Source of the DNA: Rhizobium sp. RU36D | Lineage (GTDB): Bacteria; Pseudomonadota; Alphaproteobacteria; Rhizobiales; Rhizobiaceae | NCBI RefSeq assembly: GCF_900176345.1 | Contig: NZ_FWXU01000001.1 | Location: forward strand, 1-64,000 | Direction: 5' to 3' | Length of the DNA stretch: 64,000 nucleotides | Shown: positions 27,456 to 36,932 of the stretch, piece by piece | How the letters are laid out: each line of letters opens with the position of its first letter | How positions within the stretch are numbered: the first letter of the stretch is position 1 | Translations under genes and position numbers: made by a program | Notes under the pieces: model-generated | What the model was told of the DNA's origin: nothing | The model's input: only the letters and a program-made list of their open reading frames with translations | Databases searched by the model: none

Positions 27456-28247
27456 ATGACCGCTTCCGATTTTTCCGTCGTCTCCGCCCGTGATCTCTGT
27501 CTCACCTTCGAGACGGGGGATGGTCCGGTCCATGCCCTCTCAAACGTCAATCTGGAGGTGAAGAAGGGCGATTTCGTCTCCTTCATCGGCCCGTCCGGCT
27601 GTGGCAAGACCACCTTTCTGCGCGTGATCGCCGATCTGGAAAAGCACACGTCAGGCACGATCACCGTCAATGGCATGACACCGGAGGCGGCCCGCAAGGA
27701 GCGCTCCTACGGCTATGTCTTCCAGGCGGCGGCGCTTTATCCCTGGCGGACGATCGAGAAGAACATCGCCCTGCCGCTGGAGATCATGGGCTATACCAAG
27801 GCCGAAACGCAAAAGCGCATCGAGCGCACGCTGGAGCTCGTCAACCTCTCCGGCTTCGGCAAGAAATATCCCTGGCAACTGTCAGGCGGCATGCAGCAGC
27901 GCGCCTCCATCGCCCGCGCGCTCGCCTTCGATGCCGACCTGCTGTTGATGGACGAACCCTTCGGCGCGCTGGACGAAATTGTCCGCGACCACCTGAACGA
28001 ACAACTCCTGAAGCTCTGGGCGGCCACCAACAAGACCATCTGCTTCGTCACCCACTCGATCCCCGAGGCGGTCTATCTCTCCACCAAGATCGTCGTCATG
28101 AGCCCCCGGCCTGGCCGCGTCACCGACGTCATCGAATCGACGCTTCCCGCCGAGCGGCCGCTCGATATCCGCGAGACGCCGGAATTCCTGGAGATCGCCC
28201 ACCGCGTGCGCGAGGGCCTGAGAGCGGGGCACAGCTATGAGGAGTAG
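27456..28247 (+). CDS. ABC transporter ATP-binding protein (nitrate/taurine/NMT1 type)
   Basis: 263 residues. Walker A is IGPSGCGKTT, the signature is LSGGMQQRASIARAL, Walker B is LLLMDEPFGALDE and the switch His is in CFVTHSIPEAV. This fits the SsuB/TauB/ThiZ group that drives import of small organic compounds. Two permeases and a ThiY/NMT1-like binding protein follow on the same strand. Position within the pyrimidine catabolic block suggests import of uracil, thymine or a related pyrimidine; that substrate is inferred. A palindromic repeat and a small membrane protein separate it from the permeases. Confidence 0.9.
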   Translation: MTASDFSVVSARDLCLTFETGDGPVHALSNVNLEVKKGDFVSFIGPSGCGKTTFLRVIADLEKHTSGTITVNGMTPEAARKERSYGYVFQAAALYPWRTIEKNIALPLEIMGYTKAETQKRIERTLELVNLSGFGKKYPWQLSGGMQQRASIARALAFDADLLLMDEPFGALDEIVRDHLNEQLLKLWAATNKTICFVTHSIPEAVYLSTKIVVMSPRPGRVTDVIESTLPAERPLDIRETPEFLEIAHRVREGLRAGHSYEE

Positions 28248-28275
28248 GCCTTTTCCTGTGTTGGTGGCAAGTTCT

Positions 28276-28440
28276 ACCCCCCTCTGCCCTGCCGGGCATC
28301 TCCCCCACAAGGGGGGAGATCGGCTAGAAGCGCCGACCTCCAGCATCAGCCAAGCAGTACCGGGCTACCGAATGGCGCGGGATCGCCGCAAGTCGATCTC
28401 CCCCCTTGTGGGGGAGATGTCCGGCAGGACAGAGGGGGGT
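28276..28440. repeat. rhizobial palindromic element with 47-bp inverted arms
   Basis: Arms at 28276-28322 and 28394-28440 are inverted copies with two mismatches. Each begins or ends in a run of C or G next to CTCTGCC and carries an inner hairpin around ATCTCCCCC. It belongs to the same family as the element at 48473-48670. It sits inside the ABC operon, between the ATPase and the small membrane protein, so it may shape transcript stability. Confidence 0.88.
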
Positions 28441-28466
28441 ATTTTGCCGTATCGGAGGTCCACCCC

Positions 28467-28802
28467 ATGAGCCCCGCCTTCCTCCTTTGGCTGGGCGCCT
28501 CCATGGTGATCTACCTCGCCGCGGCCACGGCCACCCGCACCTATATCGCCAGCAGCAACATGGCCTATCTCATCCTGTCGCTGGCGCTTTATTGCGTCGG
28601 CAATCTGATGATGGTGCGGCTGATGCGCGAGGGCGGGCTGGGGCTTGCCATCTCCATCTCCGCCATTGCGCAACTTCTGTTCGTCAATGTCATTGCGGTC
28701 GCGGTCTTCGGCGAACGGCTGAGCACGCTGCAACTGGCGGGCGTCGGCCTCGGTGCGGTCGCGATGGTGCTGATGCTGTTTCCATCGCAGGCAAGGGTGT
28801 GA
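28467..28802 (+). CDS. small four-helix membrane protein (SMR/EamA-like)
   Basis: 111 residues with four hydrophobic helices, size and layout like small multidrug resistance or half-EamA proteins: the end reads VAVFGERLSTLQLAGVGLG, a common EamA/SMR helix-4 motif, where the Glu ahead of RLS is widely conserved. It starts 26 bp after the palindromic element and stops two bases before the first permease, inside the ABC operon. A role in transport with the ABC system is plausible but unproven. Confidence 0.7.
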   Translation: MSPAFLLWLGASMVIYLAAATATRTYIASSNMAYLILSLALYCVGNLMMVRLMREGGLGLAISISAIAQLLFVNVIAVAVFGERLSTLQLAGVGLGAVAMVLMLFPSQARV

Positions 28803-28804
28803 CC

Positions 28805-29683
28805 ATGGGCACGATCCGTCAAAAACTCCTTCCGGTCCTGACCATCCTCGCGATCATTGTCGCCCTCTGGTATGTCTTCACCATCATCATGAATGCGCCG
28901 TTCCAGCGCGACCAGGACAAGCGCGTCGGCGTGACCTCCACGACGATGGAACTCATCGCCAAGACCATGTGGCAGCCCAAGCCGCTTTTGCCCGCACCGC
29001 ATCAGGTGGCGATCAATGTCTACGAAAACACCGTCAAGCGCAGCGTCACCAGCAAGCGCAGCCTGGTCTATCACGGCTGGGTCACGCTCTCGTCGACGCT
29101 ATCAGGCTTTGCCATGGGCACGCTGCTCGGCATCGTGATTGCCGTCGGCATCGTCCATGTGAAGTCGCTGGAGCGCAGCCTGATGCCGTGGATCATCGCC
29201 TCGCAGACGGTGCCGATCCTCGCCATCGCGCCAATGGTCATCGTCGTGCTCGGTGCCGTCAATATCACGGGCCTCATACCCAAGGCGCTGATCTCGACCT
29301 ATCTGTCCTTCTTCCCGGTGACGGTCGGCATGGTGAAGGGGCTGCGCTCGCCTGATGGCATGCATCTCGACCTCATGCGGACCTACAATGCCAGCCTCGG
29401 CCAAACCTTCTGGAAACTGCGCGTGCCAGCCTCCATTCCCTATCTTTTCACCTCGATGAAGGTGGCGGTCGCGGCAAGCCTGGTCGGCGCCATCGTCGCG
29501 GAACTGCCGACAGGCGCCGTGGCCGGCATCGGTTCCAAGCTGCTGGCCGGCTCCTATTACAGCGAGACGATCGACATCTGGGCAGCACTCGTTGCCGGTT
29601 CGGTGCTGGCAGCGCTGCTGGTAACACTCGTTGATGTCGCGGCGCGCATCACCACGCGCGCCATGGGCGGGAGGCCGGCATGA
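28805..29683 (+). CDS. ABC transporter permease
   Basis: 292 residues. N-terminal helix LLPVLTILAIIVALWYVFTI, then a roughly 60-residue loop, then the BPD_transp_1 core with GWVTLSSTLSGFAMGTLLG and the EAA-like loop MRTYNASLGQTFWKLRVPAS that contacts the ATPase. Its ATG at 28805 follows the previous stop by two bases. A second permease overlaps its end by four bases. Two permeases instead of one homodimer implies a heterodimeric channel. Confidence 0.88.
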   Translation: MGTIRQKLLPVLTILAIIVALWYVFTIIMNAPFQRDQDKRVGVTSTTMELIAKTMWQPKPLLPAPHQVAINVYENTVKRSVTSKRSLVYHGWVTLSSTLSGFAMGTLLGIVIAVGIVHVKSLERSLMPWIIASQTVPILAIAPMVIVVLGAVNITGLIPKALISTYLSFFPVTVGMVKGLRSPDGMHLDLMRTYNASLGQTFWKLRVPASIPYLFTSMKVAVAASLVGAIVAELPTGAVAGIGSKLLAGSYYSETIDIWAALVAGSVLAALLVTLVDVAARITTRAMGGRPA

Positions 29684-30801
29684 CGCGGTTGATGAAAGAC
29701 TGGCAGATCACGCTCGCCCTCCTGCTCCTGATCGGCGCCGCTGGACGACCCCTTACGACGCCGGAAGGCAGCGGCGCGTCCTCCCTGCCCGTATCGGCCT
29801 TCCTGCTGCTGACGGCCATTGCCGCCCTGTTCACGCCATACAAGATCAGCCCTGTGAGGAAGGCCGCCGCCCTGCTGGTCGGCTCGCACGGCGCGGCCTT
29901 CATGCTTCTGGACGTGCTGGCCGGCAATGAAGGGCGGATGGCAGCACCCTATTTCCTGCTCGTGGCGGCGTCCTGGCTGCTCGCCTGGGCCTGCGTCGCA
30001 CGGCTCTCGGCGCTGCGACCAACGTCCCAGTCCATCCAGACGGGGCTGCGGCTGTTGATCCCCGCAATCTTCGGCGCCTGGGTGCTGATCCTGTGGGAGG
30101 TTATCACACGCGGCTTCGGCGTGCCCTTCGTGCTGCTGCCGCCGCCGTCCGCCATTGGCACGCGGCTGGTCGAATCCCTGCCGATCCTGGCCGCCGATGT
30201 GCAGCAGACCATCTTCAAGGCAGTGCTTTCAGGCTATATCATCGGCTGCAGCGCCGGCTTCCTGACGGCGATCCTGGCCGATCGTTTCGACTTCCTGCGC
30301 CGCGGCCTGCTGCCAATCGGCAACATGGTCTCGGCCCTGCCGATCATCGGGGTGGCGCCGATCATGGTGATGTGGTTCGGCTTCGACTGGCAGTCGAAAG
30401 CGGCGGTCGTGGTCATCATGACCTTCTTCCCCATGCTGGTGAACACGGTCGCAGGCCTTGCGGCATCGGGCGCGATGGAACGCGACCTGATGCGCACCTA
30501 TGCCGCGGACTACGGGCAGACGCTGATCAAGCTGCGGCTACCCGCCGCCTTGCCCTTCATCTTCAATGCCTTGAAGATCAACTCGACACTGGCGCTGATC
30601 GGCGCCATCGTCGCGGAATTCTTCGGCACGCCGATCGTCGGAATGGGCTTTCGCATCTCCACCGAAATCGGACGCTTGAACGTCGACATGGTCTGGGCCG
30701 AGATTGCCGTTGCGGCGCTTGCCGGTTCGGTCTTCTATGGCATCATCGCCCTCATCGAACGGGCAGCGACTTTTTGGCATTCGTCTATCCGCACCGGATA
30801 G
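29680..30801 (+). CDS. ABC transporter permease with N-terminal extension
   Basis: 373 residues. The C-terminal 250 residues are a standard permease core (EAA loop MRTYAADYGQTLIKLRLPAA, then PFIFNALKINSTLALIGAI). The N-terminal 110 residues add about four more helices (ITLALLLLIGAAG, PVSAFLLLTAIAALFTPY, and so on), not usual in the SsuC/TauC group. ATGA overlap with the first permease. It should pair with that protein to form the import channel. Confidence 0.86.
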   Translation: MTRLMKDWQITLALLLLIGAAGRPLTTPEGSGASSLPVSAFLLLTAIAALFTPYKISPVRKAAALLVGSHGAAFMLLDVLAGNEGRMAAPYFLLVAASWLLAWACVARLSALRPTSQSIQTGLRLLIPAIFGAWVLILWEVITRGFGVPFVLLPPPSAIGTRLVESLPILAADVQQTIFKAVLSGYIIGCSAGFLTAILADRFDFLRRGLLPIGNMVSALPIIGVAPIMVMWFGFDWQSKAAVVVIMTFFPMLVNTVAGLAASGAMERDLMRTYAADYGQTLIKLRLPAALPFIFNALKINSTLALIGAIVAEFFGTPIVGMGFRISTEIGRLNVDMVWAEIAVAALAGSVFYGIIALIERAATFWHSSIRTG

Positions 30802-30863
30802 GCGCAAACTTGCGCTTCGTTTCCGGGAGCGCAGGATAACTTCAGAGGGAAAAGGAAAAGAAC

Positions 30864-31835
30864 ATGAAGAAACTGATGATTTCCTTGATGGCCGGCGCGA
30901 TGTCTCTGGCAGCGGCCCAGGCCATGGCCGCCGACAAGGTGACGCTGCAGCTGAAATGGGTGGCCCAGGGCCAGTTCGGCGGCTATTTCGTCGCCAAGGA
31001 CAAGGGCTTCTATGAAGCCGAAGGCCTCGACGTCGAAATCAAGCCCGGCGGTCCCGACATCGCCCCCGAGCAGGTGATTGCCGGCGGCGGCGCCGACGTC
31101 ATCGTCGCCTGGATGGGTGGCGCATTGGTGGCCCGCGAAAAGGGCGTGCCGCTCGTCAACATCGCCCAGCCCTACCAGAAGGCCGGCATGCAGCTGGTCT
31201 GCCCCAAGGATGGCCCGATCAAGACCGAAGCCGATTTCAAGGGCCACACCCTTGGCGTCTGGTTCTACGGCAACGAATATCCGTTCTTCGCCTGGATGAA
31301 CAAGCTGGGCCTGAAGACCGATGGCGGCCCCGATGGCGTGACCGTGCTCAAGCAGAGCTTCGACGTGCAGCCGCTCTTGCAGAAGCAGGCCGACTGTATC
31401 TCTGTCATGACCTATAACGAATACTGGCAGCTGATCGACGCCGGCTTCAAGCCGGAAGACCTGACAGTGTTCAACTACTCGGCCATGGGCAACGACCTTC
31501 TCGAAGACGGTCTTTACGCCCTGGAAGACAAGTTGAAGGATCCGGCTTTCAAGGAAAAGATGGTCAAGTTCGTCCGCGCCTCGATGAAGGGCTGGAAATA
31601 CGCGCTTGAGAACCCCGATGAAGCAGCCGAAATCGTCATGGAGAACGGTGGCCAGGACGAAAACCACCAGAAGCGCATGATGGGCGAAGTCGCCAAGCTG
31701 ATCGGCGATGGCTCTGGCGTCCTGAAGGAAGACGTCTATGCGCGCACCGCGAAGGCCTTGCTGGACCAGAAGATCATCAGCAAGGAGCCGTCGGGCGCCT
31801 GGACCCACGACATCACCGACGCGGCTGTGAAGTAA
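30864..31835 (+). CDS. ABC transporter substrate-binding protein (NMT1/ThiY-like)
   Basis: 323 residues with a signal peptide (MKKLMISLMAGAMSLAAAQA, cleaved after AMA). The mature start VTLQLKWVAQGQFGGYFVAK is typical of NMT1/ThiY-like proteins, which bind pyrimidine-type or other small molecules in the periplasm; GGGADVIVAWMGGALVA forms part of the pocket. The ribosome site GAGGGAAAAGGAAAAG is strong. It ends the ABC operon, followed by a terminator. Pyrimidine binding is inferred from context with preTA, hydA and the amidohydrolase. Confidence 0.88.
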   Translation: MKKLMISLMAGAMSLAAAQAMAADKVTLQLKWVAQGQFGGYFVAKDKGFYEAEGLDVEIKPGGPDIAPEQVIAGGGADVIVAWMGGALVAREKGVPLVNIAQPYQKAGMQLVCPKDGPIKTEADFKGHTLGVWFYGNEYPFFAWMNKLGLKTDGGPDGVTVLKQSFDVQPLLQKQADCISVMTYNEYWQLIDAGFKPEDLTVFNYSAMGNDLLEDGLYALEDKLKDPAFKEKMVKFVRASMKGWKYALENPDEAAEIVMENGGQDENHQKRMMGEVAKLIGDGSGVLKEDVYARTAKALLDQKIISKEPSGAWTHDITDAAVK

Positions 31836-31867
31836 CGCGCCATTCAGGCGGTATAGAAGGAGGATGT

Positions 31868-31893
31868 GGGGCCGAAAGGCCCCGCATTCATTT
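31868..31893 (+). terminator. intrinsic terminator after the ABC operon
   Basis: GGGGCC-GAAA-GGCCCC stem-loop followed by a loosely T-rich GCATTCATTT. It lies 33 bp after the binding-protein stop. From here to 32184 the DNA is AT-richer, with no gene; it probably holds the promoter of the efflux operon. Confidence 0.75.
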
Positions 31894-32184
31894 CGGCAGC
31901 CCCACAAAGATAAGTATACGCATACATCAATTTTCGCGATTTGATTTGTGTACGGCAGCGTTTTAATAGTTTTGTTGGCGAATCTTTGATATGCGACCTT
32001 GTATGGACGAAGGTCGTCACCAACTAGACAAATGGATGAGACCGGAACAGGTGGCGCTGCCGAAGGCGGAAATTTCGGCGGCACCAAGTCAAAGTGATGG
32101 CATGGGATACGGGCTGCTGTCGCGCTTGATCTAATCTTCATCAGTCTGCGTAATTGTGTAAGTTTGGAACCTCGGAAGGGACAG

Positions 32185-33381
32185 ATGGCTCCGTATTCGA
32201 TGAAAACCGCCCGCGCGCTTTTGGCGCTGACGACGGCGACAATGCCTTTCTCCGCCTTTGCACAGGAGACCGCGGCCGTCGCCGCCGCTCCGGCAGCTAA
32301 CCTCCCGGCAATCGTCGTGACCAAGGCGGAAGCACGTCCGCTGGTGGACAGGGTCGTGGCCACAGGCTCGATCAAGCCGGTCGAAGAGATCTACGTTCAG
32401 CCGCTGGTAGACGGGTTGTCGATCCAGTCGCTCGCGGCCGATGTCGGTGACAAGGTCGAGGCAGACAGCGTCCTGGCAACCCTGTCGAACGATACGCTGC
32501 TGCTGCAGAAGAGCCAGTACGAGGCCAACAAGGCCCGTGCCGAGGCCGCACTGGCGCAATACAAGGCGCAACTGGCGGACGCCCGGATAACGTTCGATGA
32601 AGCTGACCGTCAGCGCACGCGCGCCGAACAGCTCGGCAAGAACGGCACCTTCTCCACCTCCCAGGTCGAGCAGGCCACCACCAATGCGCTGAGCGCGAAG
32701 GCCAAGCTCACCAGCACTGAACAGGCGATCAACATTGCCGAAGCCGACATCAAGGTCGTGGACACCCAGATCGCCGATGTCGACCTGAAGCTTGCCCGCA
32801 CCGACGTGCGCACCAAGGTCGGCGGACTGGTCTCCGCCCGCAATGCCAAGGTCGGCGCCATCGCCAGCGGTTCCGGTACGCCGCTCTTCACGCTGATCCG
32901 CGACAATGCGCTGGAACTGGTGGCGGATGTCTCCGAGACCGATATCCTGAAGATCAAGATTGGCCAGGAAGCCCGCATTTCCGTTGCCGGCGGCGTGGAA
33001 AAGCTCACCGGCAAGGTCCGCCTGGTGTCTCCGACCGTCGATCCGACGACACGCCTCGGTGCCGTGCATATAGAATTGGATGACGATGACCGCGCGCGGG
33101 TCGGCATGTATGCCAGCGCCGAGGTCATCGTGGCCAAGGTCGACGGTGTTGCCCTGCCTCTCTCCGCCGTGACCACCGAAAAGAACGGCTCCACCGCGCG
33201 CCGCGTCGAAAACGATGTGGTCAAGCAGGTCAATATCAAGATCGGCATTCAGGACGGCGCCTATATCCAGGTCGTCGATGGCTTGAAGGCAGGCGAGGAA
33301 GTCGTCGCGAAGGCCGGCGCCTTCGTACGCGATGGCGATCGCATCAACCCCGTCCGCCAGGCGGACAGCGTCTCCAACTAA
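32185..33381 (+). CDS. RND efflux periplasmic adaptor (membrane fusion protein)
   Basis: 398 residues from the ATG at 32185 (GGAAGGGA upstream). Signal peptide with cleavage after AFA in MPFSAFAQE. Then a beta-barrel/lipoyl pair (SIKPVEEIYVQPLVDGLSIQ and TDVRTKVGGLVSARNAKVGA), a long alpha-hairpin around residues 105-195 (rich in Ala, Glu and Gln; EANKARAEAALAQYKAQL) and a C-terminal beta domain. It links the inner-membrane pump to an outer-membrane channel; no channel gene is in the window. The pump gene follows 11 bp after the stop. Confidence 0.9.
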   Translation: MAPYSMKTARALLALTTATMPFSAFAQETAAVAAAPAANLPAIVVTKAEARPLVDRVVATGSIKPVEEIYVQPLVDGLSIQSLAADVGDKVEADSVLATLSNDTLLLQKSQYEANKARAEAALAQYKAQLADARITFDEADRQRTRAEQLGKNGTFSTSQVEQATTNALSAKAKLTSTEQAINIAEADIKVVDTQIADVDLKLARTDVRTKVGGLVSARNAKVGAIASGSGTPLFTLIRDNALELVADVSETDILKIKIGQEARISVAGGVEKLTGKVRLVSPTVDPTTRLGAVHIELDDDDRARVGMYASAEVIVAKVDGVALPLSAVTTEKNGSTARRVENDVVKQVNIKIGIQDGAYIQVVDGLKAGEEVVAKAGAFVRDGDRINPVRQADSVSN

Positions 33382-33392
33382 GGGCCGGCGTC

Positions 33393-36300
33393 ATGAATTT
33401 TTCAGCCTGGGCAATCCGAAATCCGGTCGCGCCGCTGCTTGCCTTCTTCCTGTTGATGGTCGTCGGCACGCAGGCCTTCTTCGCGCTGCCGATCACGCGC
33501 TTCCCGAATATCGACGTTCCGCTCGTCTCCGTATCGGTGACGCAGAGCGGTGCATCTCCGGCCGAGCTGGAAATGCAGGTCACAAAGGAAATCGAAGACG
33601 CGGTGGCCAGCATCACCGGCGTCGACGAAATCTCGTCCACGGTTACCGATGGCCAGTCCAACACGGCCATCATGTTCCGCATGGAAGTGCCGACGGAACA
33701 GGCCGTTCAAGACGTCAAGGACGCAATCGACCGTATCCGCGGCGACCTGCCCGCCTCGGTCGATGAGCCGATCGTCTCGAAAGTCGATGTCGAAGGCAAC
33801 GCGATCCAGACCTTCGCTGTCACCGCACCCGACATGTCGCTTGAGGAATTGTCCTGGTTCGTGGACGACACCGTCAAGCGCGCCCTGCAGGGCCAGGCCG
33901 GCATCGGCCGTATCGACCGTTACGGCGGAGCGGACCGTGAAATCCGTATCGAACTCAACCCGGAACGGCTGGACGCCTATGGCGTGACGGCTGCAGACGT
34001 GAACCGGCAGTTGCGCGGCACGAACTCGGACCTCGGCTCAGGCCGCGGCCAGGTGGCCGGCTCGGAACAGACGATCCGAACCCTTGGTGACGCCCGCAGC
34101 GTGGCCCAACTGACGGAAACCACGATCGCGCTTTCCGGCGGACGTTTCGTCAAGCTGGGCGATCTCGGCACCATTAAGGACACCTACGAGGAGCAGAAAT
34201 CCTTCTCGCGCTACAATGGCGAACCGGTCGTCACCTTCGCCGTGTTCCGCGCAAAGGGCGCCAGCGAAGTGTCCGTTGCCGAGACAGTCGCCACGAGCCT
34301 CGACCAGGTCAGGGCAGACAATCCGAACGTCGAGATCAAGATGATCGACGATTCGGTCTACTTCACCTACGGCAACTACGAAGCGGCGATGCACACGCTG
34401 CTCGAAGGCGCGATCCTTGCCGTCATCGTGGTGTTCCTGTTCCTGCGCAACTGGCGCGCGACGCTGATTTCAGCGGTTGCCCTGCCCCTGTCCGCAATCC
34501 CGACCTTCTGGGTTATGGACATGATGGGCTTCTCGCTCAATCTTGTCAGCTTCCTCGCCCTAACGCTCGCGACCGGTATTCTGGTCGATGATGCCATCGT
34601 CGAGATCGAGAACATCGCCCGCCACATCAAGATGGGCAAGACGCCTTACCGGGCGGCCATCGAAGCGGCGGATGAAATCGGTCTGGCCGTCATCGCGACG
34701 ACCTGCACCATCATCGCGGTCTTCGTTCCGGTGTCCTTCATGCCGGGCATTCCCGGCCAGTACTTCATCCAGTTCGGCCTGACGGTTGCCTTCTCGGTGT
34801 TCTTCTCGCTGATGGTGGCGCGCTTCATCACCCCGCTGATGGCCGCCTATCTGATGCGTGCCGAAGACGCGATGGACGACCATCACGACAACGACAGCTT
34901 GATGATGAAGGGCTATACATGGCTCATCAAGTCAACCACAGGTGAATGGGCACCTGCGTTCCTCGTAAATCTCGTCAACCGAGTGAAGCTTTATGCAGGA
35001 AATTCGGAAAATTACGCACTGAAAGGCATCCATTACTTCCTTGACAATGTTGGGTTCAGATGGATTGGGCGTTTTGTGACGCTGATAGCGGCGGTCTGCT
35101 TTCTGTATTACTCGGTCGAGGCATTGAGAAAGGTTCCCGGTAGCTTCCTGCCGCCAGAAGATGCCGGTCGTATCGTGCTGTCGATCGAGCTACCGCCGAA
35201 CGCGTCTCTCGACGATACGGAAGAAAAGACAGATGCGATATACGCGGCTGTGCGCGATCTAGAGGGTGTACAAAGCGTCTTTGTGCTTGGCGGTGCGTCG
35301 CCCAAGGGTGACCTGGAACTGCGCCGCGCCAGCGTGACGCTGAACTTGATCAGGATTGAGCACTCTCTGCTGAAGACACTCGTGAATAAGGGCATTGGTA
35401 ACCTGCCGCTGGTCGGAGAAAGTCTGAAGACTTTCCTGACGGAGGATATCAAGAACCTGCCTCTGGTCGGCCAATACGCGCCCAATATGAAAGTCGAGGG
35501 CCGTACAAAGCCTCAATGGGCAATCGAGCAGGAGGTATTTGCCAAGCTGCGTCCGATCCCGGATATCCGGGTGATTAAGCTCAACGACCGCGGCGAGCGC
35601 GACATCTCGTTCAACTTCCTCTCCAAGAACGAGGAAGACCTGAATGCGGCCGTCGGCATTCTCGAGGCCAAGCTGCGTCAGGTGCCGGAACTTGCCAATG
35701 TCAGCGCCGACGGCGCCCTGCCCCGTCCGGAACTGCAGATCCGTCCGCGCATGGATCAGGCAGCCCGTCTGGGCATCACGCCGCAGGCTATCTCCGAAAC
35801 CGTTCGGGTGGCCACAATCGGCGACGTCGATTCCGCCCTGCCGAAGATTTCGCTCGATAGCCGTCTGATCCCGATCAGGGTTCAGGCATCGCTGGACCTT
35901 AGGGAAGATCTGGCTGCGATCCGTGCCCTGAAGATCCAGACAGCGTCCGGCAGCACTGTTCCGCTGTCGACCGTGGCCGACATCGACTATTCGGAAGGTG
36001 TCTCCTCGATCAAGCGCAACAACCGCAACCGCGTCGTATCGATCGGCTCCGACCTGCCCCAGGGCGTGGCACTCGATACCGCAACGGGTGCATTCCGCAA
36101 GGCCGTGGCAGACACGCAATTGCCGGCGAGTGTTCGGCTTGCGGAAAGCGGTGACGCCAAGGTCCAGGCCGAAATGCAGCAGAGCTTCGGCAATGCCATG
36201 CTGCTCGGTCTGCTCCTGGTGCTAATGGTGCTGATCCTGCTGTTCAAGGACGTGATCCAGCCGTTTACCATCCTGCTGTCGCTGCCCTTGGCGATCGGCG

Positions 36301-36875
36301 GCGTGGCGGCGGGGCTGATCCTGACCAACAATCCGCTATCGATGCCGGTCTTGATCGGTATCCTGATGTTGATGGGTATCGTCACCAAGAACGCCATCCT
36401 GCTGGTCGATTTCGCCATCGAAATGCGAAATCAGGGCATGGCGCGTGGCATGGCCATGGTCGAAGCCGGTCGCAAGCGCGCCCGTCCGATCATCATGACC
36501 TCGATCGCCATGTCGGCGGGCATGCTGCCGTCTGCTCTCGGCGTCGGTGAAGGCGGCTCGTTCCGTGCGCCGATGGCGATCGCGGTGATCGGCGGCATCA
36601 TCGTCTCGACGGTGCTCAGCCTTGTCGTCGTTCCCGCCTTCTTCATCATCATGGACGACCTGTCGCGCCTACTCGGCTGGGTGTTCGGCCGCATGGTCGG
36701 CAAGAAGGAAGAGGAACTGCGCACGCTCAGCGGCGAAGAACTGACCGAGCTCTCGGTCCGCAACAACGAAACGCTGACGGAACTTCAGCAGCGTCTGGAT
36801 GCGATCGAAAATCGCAACCAGGCACGGCGCGAAGGCCCCAAAATCGTCCCGCTGCCGCCGTTGGCTGCGGAGTGA
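33393..36875 (+). CDS. RND-family efflux pump, inner-membrane transporter
   Basis: 1160 residues, longer than typical AcrB-type pumps (about 1030-1050). It has the AcrB layout: NFSAWAIRNPVAPLLAFFLL opening helix, two large periplasmic loops and the proton-relay pair in ATGILVDDAIVEIEN. The extra length lies partly at about residues 500-720 and in a charged C-terminal coiled-coil tail (EELRTLSGEELTELSV). In the stretch around 34905-35570 codons end in A or T much more often than in the flanks, as if that segment came from another source. Substrates are unknown. Confidence 0.9.
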   Translation: MNFSAWAIRNPVAPLLAFFLLMVVGTQAFFALPITRFPNIDVPLVSVSVTQSGASPAELEMQVTKEIEDAVASITGVDEISSTVTDGQSNTAIMFRMEVPTEQAVQDVKDAIDRIRGDLPASVDEPIVSKVDVEGNAIQTFAVTAPDMSLEELSWFVDDTVKRALQGQAGIGRIDRYGGADREIRIELNPERLDAYGVTAADVNRQLRGTNSDLGSGRGQVAGSEQTIRTLGDARSVAQLTETTIALSGGRFVKLGDLGTIKDTYEEQKSFSRYNGEPVVTFAVFRAKGASEVSVAETVATSLDQVRADNPNVEIKMIDDSVYFTYGNYEAAMHTLLEGAILAVIVVFLFLRNWRATLISAVALPLSAIPTFWVMDMMGFSLNLVSFLALTLATGILVDDAIVEIENIARHIKMGKTPYRAAIEAADEIGLAVIATTCTIIAVFVPVSFMPGIPGQYFIQFGLTVAFSVFFSLMVARFITPLMAAYLMRAEDAMDDHHDNDSLMMKGYTWLIKSTTGEWAPAFLVNLVNRVKLYAGNSENYALKGIHYFLDNVGFRWIGRFVTLIAAVCFLYYSVEALRKVPGSFLPPEDAGRIVLSIELPPNASLDDTEEKTDAIYAAVRDLEGVQSVFVLGGASPKGDLELRRASVTLNLIRIEHSLLKTLVNKGIGNLPLVGESLKTFLTEDIKNLPLVGQYAPNMKVEGRTKPQWAIEQEVFAKLRPIPDIRVIKLNDRGERDISFNFLSKNEEDLNAAVGILEAKLRQVPELANVSADGALPRPELQIRPRMDQAARLGITPQAISETVRVATIGDVDSALPKISLDSRLIPIRVQASLDLREDLAAIRALKIQTASGSTVPLSTVADIDYSEGVSSIKRNNRNRVVSIGSDLPQGVALDTATGAFRKAVADTQLPASVRLAESGDAKVQAEMQQSFGNAMLLGLLLVLMVLILLFKDVIQPFTILLSLPLAIGGVAAGLILTNNPLSMPVLIGILMLMGIVTKNAILLVDFAIEMRNQGMARGMAMVEAGRKRARPIIMTSIAMSAGMLPSALGVGEGGSFRAPMAIAVIGGIIVSTVLSLVVVPAFFIIMDDLSRLLGWVFGRMVGKKEEELRTLSGEELTELSVRNNETLTELQQRLDAIENRNQARREGPKIVPLPPLAAE

Positions 36876-36904
36876 TCCGCAAAGCCTTCCATGCCTGAGA
36901 TCAG

Positions 36905-36932
36905 AGCCCGGCCATCGTGCCGGGCTTTTTTT
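36905..36932 (+). terminator. intrinsic terminator after the RND operon
   Basis: AGCCCGGC, six-base loop, GCCGGGCT, then a run of seven T. A textbook terminator 29 bp past the pump stop. Confidence 0.9.
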
